DNA of 64,000 nt. It comes from Cellulomonas hominis. Lineage in GTDB: Bacteria; Actinomycetota; Actinomycetes; Actinomycetales; Cellulomonadaceae. Of this stretch, positions 60,834 to 64,000 are shown piece by piece. The number at the start of each line of letters is the position of its first letter. The first letter of the stretch is position 1. The DNA is taken from positions 1 to 64,000 of the forward strand of contig NZ_CABEGA010000010.1 in NCBI RefSeq assembly GCF_901521055.1, given 5' to 3'. Below the pieces are notes generated by a model. The model was given only the letters and a program-made list of their open reading frames with translations, was not told where the DNA came from and did no database searches. The position numbers and the translations under genes are program-made.

Positions 60834-62605
60834 CGGCCGTGTGGCCCCGTCGCGCGCCCGGGGCGCCCGGCGTCGACCGGCCCGCCTTCGACCGACCTGC
60901 CTTCGACCGGCCTGCCTTCGAACGGCCCGCGCTCGACGAGGCGTTGCGCCCGCTGCTCGACCCGCTGTACGGGGACGACGCCCCGCGCGTCCGGGCGGAC
61001 CTGCTCGACCTCGCGGAGCGGTGGTCGGAGCGCCTGCCGCACCGGGAGGCCCGGTTGCCGGACCAGTCCACGGCGTACCTCATCACCTACGCCGACGCCG
61101 TGCAGCGCGCGGGGGAGCCGCCGCTGCAGACGCTGCGCCACGTGCTCGACGAGCACGTCGGGTCCGCGATCACCGACGTGCACCTGCTGCCGGTCTACCC
61201 GTGGACGTCCGACGACGGGTTCGCGGTGGTCGACCACCGGCAGATCGACCCGGCCCTGGGGACGTGGCGGGACGTGGAGGCGCTCGCGGGCGACCGGCGC
61301 GTCATGCTGGACCTCGTGGCGAACCACATGTCCGCGAGCAGCCCGTCGTTCACCGGGTGGCTGGCGGGCGACCCCGAGCTCGCGGGCTACTTCATCGAGC
61401 GGGACCCCGCGTTCGACGACGCGCGGGTGGTGCGCCCGAGGACCAGCCCGCTGCACCACCGCTACCGGCGCGGCGACGGCCCCGGCGAGGTCGAGGCGTG
61501 GACGACGTTCGGCCCCGACCAGGTCGACGTCGACGTCCGTGAGCCCCGCGTGCTGCTCGACCTGACCGACGTGCTGCTCGGCTACGTCGCGCACGGCGCC
61601 CGCACCATCCGGCTCGACGCGATCGGCTTCCTCTGGAAGGAGTCCGGGACCACCTGCCTGCACCTGCCGCAGACGCACGCCGTCATCAAGGCGTGGCGGG
61701 CGGTCCTCGACCACGTCGCGCCCGGCACGCTGGTGCTGACCGAGACGAACGTGCCGCACGCGGAGAACGTGTCCTACTTCGGCGACGGCGGGGACGAGGC
61801 CCACCTCGTCTACCAGTTCGCCCTGCCCCCGCTGGTGCTGGACGCGTTCGTGCAGGGCCGGGCGGACGTGCTCGGCGCGTGGGCGGCCGGCGTCGGCGCC
61901 GTCAGCGGCACGGCGACGTGGTTCACCTTCCTGGCGAGCCACGACGGCATCGGCATGCGGCCCAGCGAGGGGCTGCTCGACGACGCCGCCCGCGACGCCC
62001 TCGCCCGGCGGGCCCTCGCGCACGGCGGGCGGGTGTCGATGGCCACCGACCCGGCCGGCCGGGAGCGGATGTACGAGCTCAACGTGGGGTTCCTGGACGC
62101 GCTCGCGGACCCCGGCGCCGCCGACCACGACGCGCAGGTCGTCACGCGGGGACTGGCGGCGCACAGCATCCTGCTCTCGCTGGCCGGGGTGCCGGCGGTC
62201 TACTACCACTCGCTGCTCGGCTCGCCGCAGGACGTCGCGGGCATGACGGCGTCCGGGATCGCGCGGCGGGTCAACCGCGCGCGGCTCGACGCGGACGAGC
62301 TCGACGCGGAGCTGCGGCGACCCGGCCGGCGGCGCGAGGTGTTCACCGGCCTGCGGCACATGCTCACCGTGCGGGCGGGCCAGTCGGGGTTCGACCCCTT
62401 CGCCCCGCAGGACGTGTCGGTCGTCGCCGGGCGCGCGCTGGTGGTCCGCCGCGCCGCGGGCACCCCCGAGGAGGTCGTGGCGGTGACGAACGTGTCGGGC
62501 GCACCCGTCACGCTGGACGGGTTCAGCGGGACGGACGTGCTCACGGGCACCGCGCACGTCGACCCGGTGCTGCCGCCCTACGGGTACGTGTGGCTGCGCC
62601 CGTGA
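60830..62605 (+). CDS. GH13_18 phosphorylase, probably glucosylglycerate phosphorylase
   Basis: 591 aa. GH13_18 family: DVHLLPVYPWTSDDGFAVVD, QIDPALGTWRDVEAL, the nucleophile in RTIRLDAIGFLWKESGTTCL (D263) followed by HLPQTHAVIKAW, the acid/base in VLTETNVPHAENVSYF, and LASHDGIGMRP. FLWKESGTTCLHLPQTH is close to E. coli YcjM, a glucosylglycerate phosphorylase, rather than sucrose phosphorylase. The glycerate kinase directly downstream supports that call. A threefold RPAFD repeat opens the protein. Sucrose-type specificity is the main alternative. Confidence 0.85.
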   Translation: MTAVWPRRAPGAPGVDRPAFDRPAFDRPAFERPALDEALRPLLDPLYGDDAPRVRADLLDLAERWSERLPHREARLPDQSTAYLITYADAVQRAGEPPLQTLRHVLDEHVGSAITDVHLLPVYPWTSDDGFAVVDHRQIDPALGTWRDVEALAGDRRVMLDLVANHMSASSPSFTGWLAGDPELAGYFIERDPAFDDARVVRPRTSPLHHRYRRGDGPGEVEAWTTFGPDQVDVDVREPRVLLDLTDVLLGYVAHGARTIRLDAIGFLWKESGTTCLHLPQTHAVIKAWRAVLDHVAPGTLVLTETNVPHAENVSYFGDGGDEAHLVYQFALPPLVLDAFVQGRADVLGAWAAGVGAVSGTATWFTFLASHDGIGMRPSEGLLDDAARDALARRALAHGGRVSMATDPAGRERMYELNVGFLDALADPGAADHDAQVVTRGLAAHSILLSLAGVPAVYYHSLLGSPQDVAGMTASGIARRVNRARLDADELDAELRRPGRRREVFTGLRHMLTVRAGQSGFDPFAPQDVSVVAGRALVVRRAAGTPEEVVAVTNVSGAPVTLDGFSGTDVLTGTAHVDPVLPPYGYVWLRP

Positions 62606-63744
62606 AGGTCGTGATCGCGCTCGACTCGTTCAAGGGCAGCCTCGGCAGCGCGGAGGCGGGGGAGGCGGCCCGGGCCGGCGTGCTGCGGGCCGTGCCCGAC
62701 GCCGACGTCCGCGTGCTGCCGGTCGCCGACGGCGGCGAGGGCACGATCGACGCGCTGCTGCGGGCGGTCCCCGGTCGCCGGGTCGTGGCACCGACGCTCG
62801 ACGCGGTGGGGCGCCCCGTCCGGGCGGAGTACGTGCTGCTCGACGACGGGCCGACGGCGGTGGTCGAGTCGGCGGCGTGCGTCGGCCTGGCGCAGGCCGG
62901 CCCGGTCGACGCGGGGCTGCCGCCGCGGGCCGGGTCGGCGGGGGTCGGGCTGCTGCTGCGGCACGCGCTGGACGGCGGCGCCCGGCGGGTGGCGGTGACG
63001 CTCGGCGGGACGGCGTGCACGGACGGCGGGCTCGGGCTGCTCGTCGCGCTGGGCGCGCGGGTGCTGGACGACGCGGGCCGTCCGGTCGAGGCCGCGGCGG
63101 GCAACCCGCTCTGGCGGTTCGGGTCGCTCGACCCGGCCTCGCTGCCGGACCTCGGGGACGTGGAGCTGCTCGTGCTCACCGACGTGGACAACCCGCTGCA
63201 CGGACCGCGCGGTGCGGCGCACGTGTTCGGGCCGCAGAAGGGGGCGACGCCCGACCAGGTGCGGCACCTCGACGAGCGGCTCGGCGCATGGGGTGCCGCG
63301 CTGGAGGCCGCTGGGCGTCCGGTCGCGGACCTGCCCGGCGCCGGCGCGGCCGGGGGGCTCGGAGCCGCGCTGCTCGCGATCGGCGCCCGGCGGGAGCCGG
63401 GGTTCGACTACGTGGCGCGGACGGTCGGGCTGCCGGCCGCCCTGGAGGGCGCCGACCTGGTGCTCACGGGGGAGGGCCGCCTCGACGCGCAGACCGCGCA
63501 CGGCAAGGCGCCGGCGGGCGTCGCGGCGCTCGGGCGGGCGGCCGGCGCGGTCGTGGTCGCGCTCGCCGGCTCCGTCGAGGTGGGTTCGGGGGCGCCGTTC
63601 GACGCCGTGTTCGGCATCCACCCGGGGCCCCTGGCGCTCGAGGAGGCGATGGACCCGGCGGTCACCGCCGCCGCCCTCGCGCGCACGGCGGCGGAGGTCA
63701 CGGCCCTGGTGGCTGCCCTCGCGCGGCGCGCCGCCCACCCCTAG
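62602..63744 (+). CDS. Glycerate 2-kinase (GarK/GlxK type)
   Basis: 380 aa. Family markers: VVIALDSFKGSLGSAEAGEA, LPVADGGEGTIDALLRA, VAVTLGGTACTDGGLGLLVA, DVDNPLHGPRGAAHVFGPQK, GAAGGLGAALLAIGA and DLVLTGEGRLDAQTAHGKAP. It phosphorylates D-glycerate to 2-phosphoglycerate, which enters lower glycolysis. The GTG overlaps the phosphorylase stop by 4 nt. Its presence makes glycerate a likely product of the operon, matching phosphorolysis of glucosylglycerate by the upstream enzyme. Confidence 0.94.
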   Translation: MKVVIALDSFKGSLGSAEAGEAARAGVLRAVPDADVRVLPVADGGEGTIDALLRAVPGRRVVAPTLDAVGRPVRAEYVLLDDGPTAVVESAACVGLAQAGPVDAGLPPRAGSAGVGLLLRHALDGGARRVAVTLGGTACTDGGLGLLVALGARVLDDAGRPVEAAAGNPLWRFGSLDPASLPDLGDVELLVLTDVDNPLHGPRGAAHVFGPQKGATPDQVRHLDERLGAWGAALEAAGRPVADLPGAGAAGGLGAALLAIGARREPGFDYVARTVGLPAALEGADLVLTGEGRLDAQTAHGKAPAGVAALGRAAGAVVVALAGSVEVGSGAPFDAVFGIHPGPLALEEAMDPAVTAAALARTAAEVTALVAALARRAAHP

Positions 63745-63778
63745 CGTGGGGGTCGCCGCCCTGCCCGAGGAGGAGCCG

Positions 63779-64000
63779 ATGGCCGAGCCCACGCCGCCGG
63801 AGGGCACCCCTGGCCGCGCCCGGTTCTGGCCGTGGCTGCTGGTGCTCGTCGTGGCGCTCGCCGCGGGCGTGCTGCTCGCGTGGCACCCGTGGACGGCTCC
63901 GGCGGCGAATGAGGCGCAGGCCACCGGATCGGCCTCGTCGAGCACGACCACGCCCGCACCGGCCGGCAGCACCGCGCCCGCACCCACGGTGGGGGCCGGC
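63779..64000 (+). CDS. Membrane-anchored Ser/Thr/Pro/Ala-rich protein, partial
   Basis: The first 74 codons are in the window; the 3' end is cut off. After MAEPTPPEGTPGRARF there is one hydrophobic segment (WPWLLVLVVALAAGVLLAW), then a low-complexity Ala/Ser/Thr/Pro stretch expected outside the membrane. A strong gaggaggag site precedes the ATG, and TAGCGT at 63742 could be its -10. The family cannot be named from this fragment. Confidence 0.7.
   Translation, partial: MAEPTPPEGTPGRARFWPWLLVLVVALAAGVLLAWHPWTAPAANEAQATGSASSSTTTPAPAGSTAPAPTVGAG

Noticed and set aside
60830-62605. Calling the GH13_18 enzyme sucrose phosphorylase
   Set aside because: The active-site stretch FLWKESGTTCLHLPQTH fits the YcjM/glucosylglycerate type better, and a glycerate kinase overlaps the gene. 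Kept only as an alternative.

Overview
The window comes from a very high-G+C actinobacterium. The sequence is strongly GC-biased, GTG starts are very common, and four-base ATGA/GTGA gene overlaps and leaderless-type promoters are frequent. The gene order etfBA / cysteine desulfurase / mnmA / MetE-like / ligA / gatCAB / ilvBNC / leuB matches what I remember of the actinobacterial (e.g. mycobacterial) chromosome, so this is core chromosome. Gene content is compatible with a Micrococcales/Cellulomonas-like host, but that placement is inference.

Layout. 1-165: 5S rRNA with its terminator. 539-14016: alpha-glucan and trehalose metabolism. A leftward operon glgE-treS-maltokinase-glgB forms the GlgE pathway (trehalose to maltose to maltose-1-phosphate to branched glucan). 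It is followed by a dihydrofolate-reductase-fold protein, and opposed by glgP (rightward) and glgX (leftward). 14144-29947: etfB-etfA, an aminoglycoside-phosphotransferase-like kinase, then cysteine desulfurase, mnmA, a MetE-like protein, a membrane protein, two paralogous XRE regulators, a small conserved protein, ligA, a double GNAT protein, a conserved 137-aa protein and gatC-gatA-gatB. 30131-34760: small accessory genes (GNAT, DoxX, photolyase, a TipA-type MerR regulator, a pterin-dehydratase/VOC fusion).

34891-51947: branched-chain amino-acid biosynthesis. There are two different ilvD genes, an ABC exporter, an alpha-glucosidase and a lipoprotein, then ilvB-ilvN-ilvC, an ASCH protein, leuB, ilvE and cimA. 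Two apparent attenuators stand out. A 14-codon leader with a Leu-Leu-Val-Val-Leu run precedes ilvB, and a 10-codon leader with Ile-Val-Ile precedes cimA. Each sits directly behind a promoter and is followed by a terminator with a T-run.

52044-63744: a DUF1361-like membrane protein, then a carbohydrate uptake and degradation locus: a sugar-binding lipoprotein, two permeases, a divergent ROK repressor and a five-gene operon in which every junction overlaps by 4 nt. That operon encodes a zinc-type dehydrogenase, a Gfo/Idh/MocA oxidoreductase, a GH36 alpha-galactosidase, a GH13_18 glucosylglycerate-phosphorylase-like enzyme and a glycerate kinase. It resembles the E. coli ycj locus with a different set of partners, and is the best candidate for an undescribed pathway here. 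The window ends inside a small membrane-anchored protein gene.
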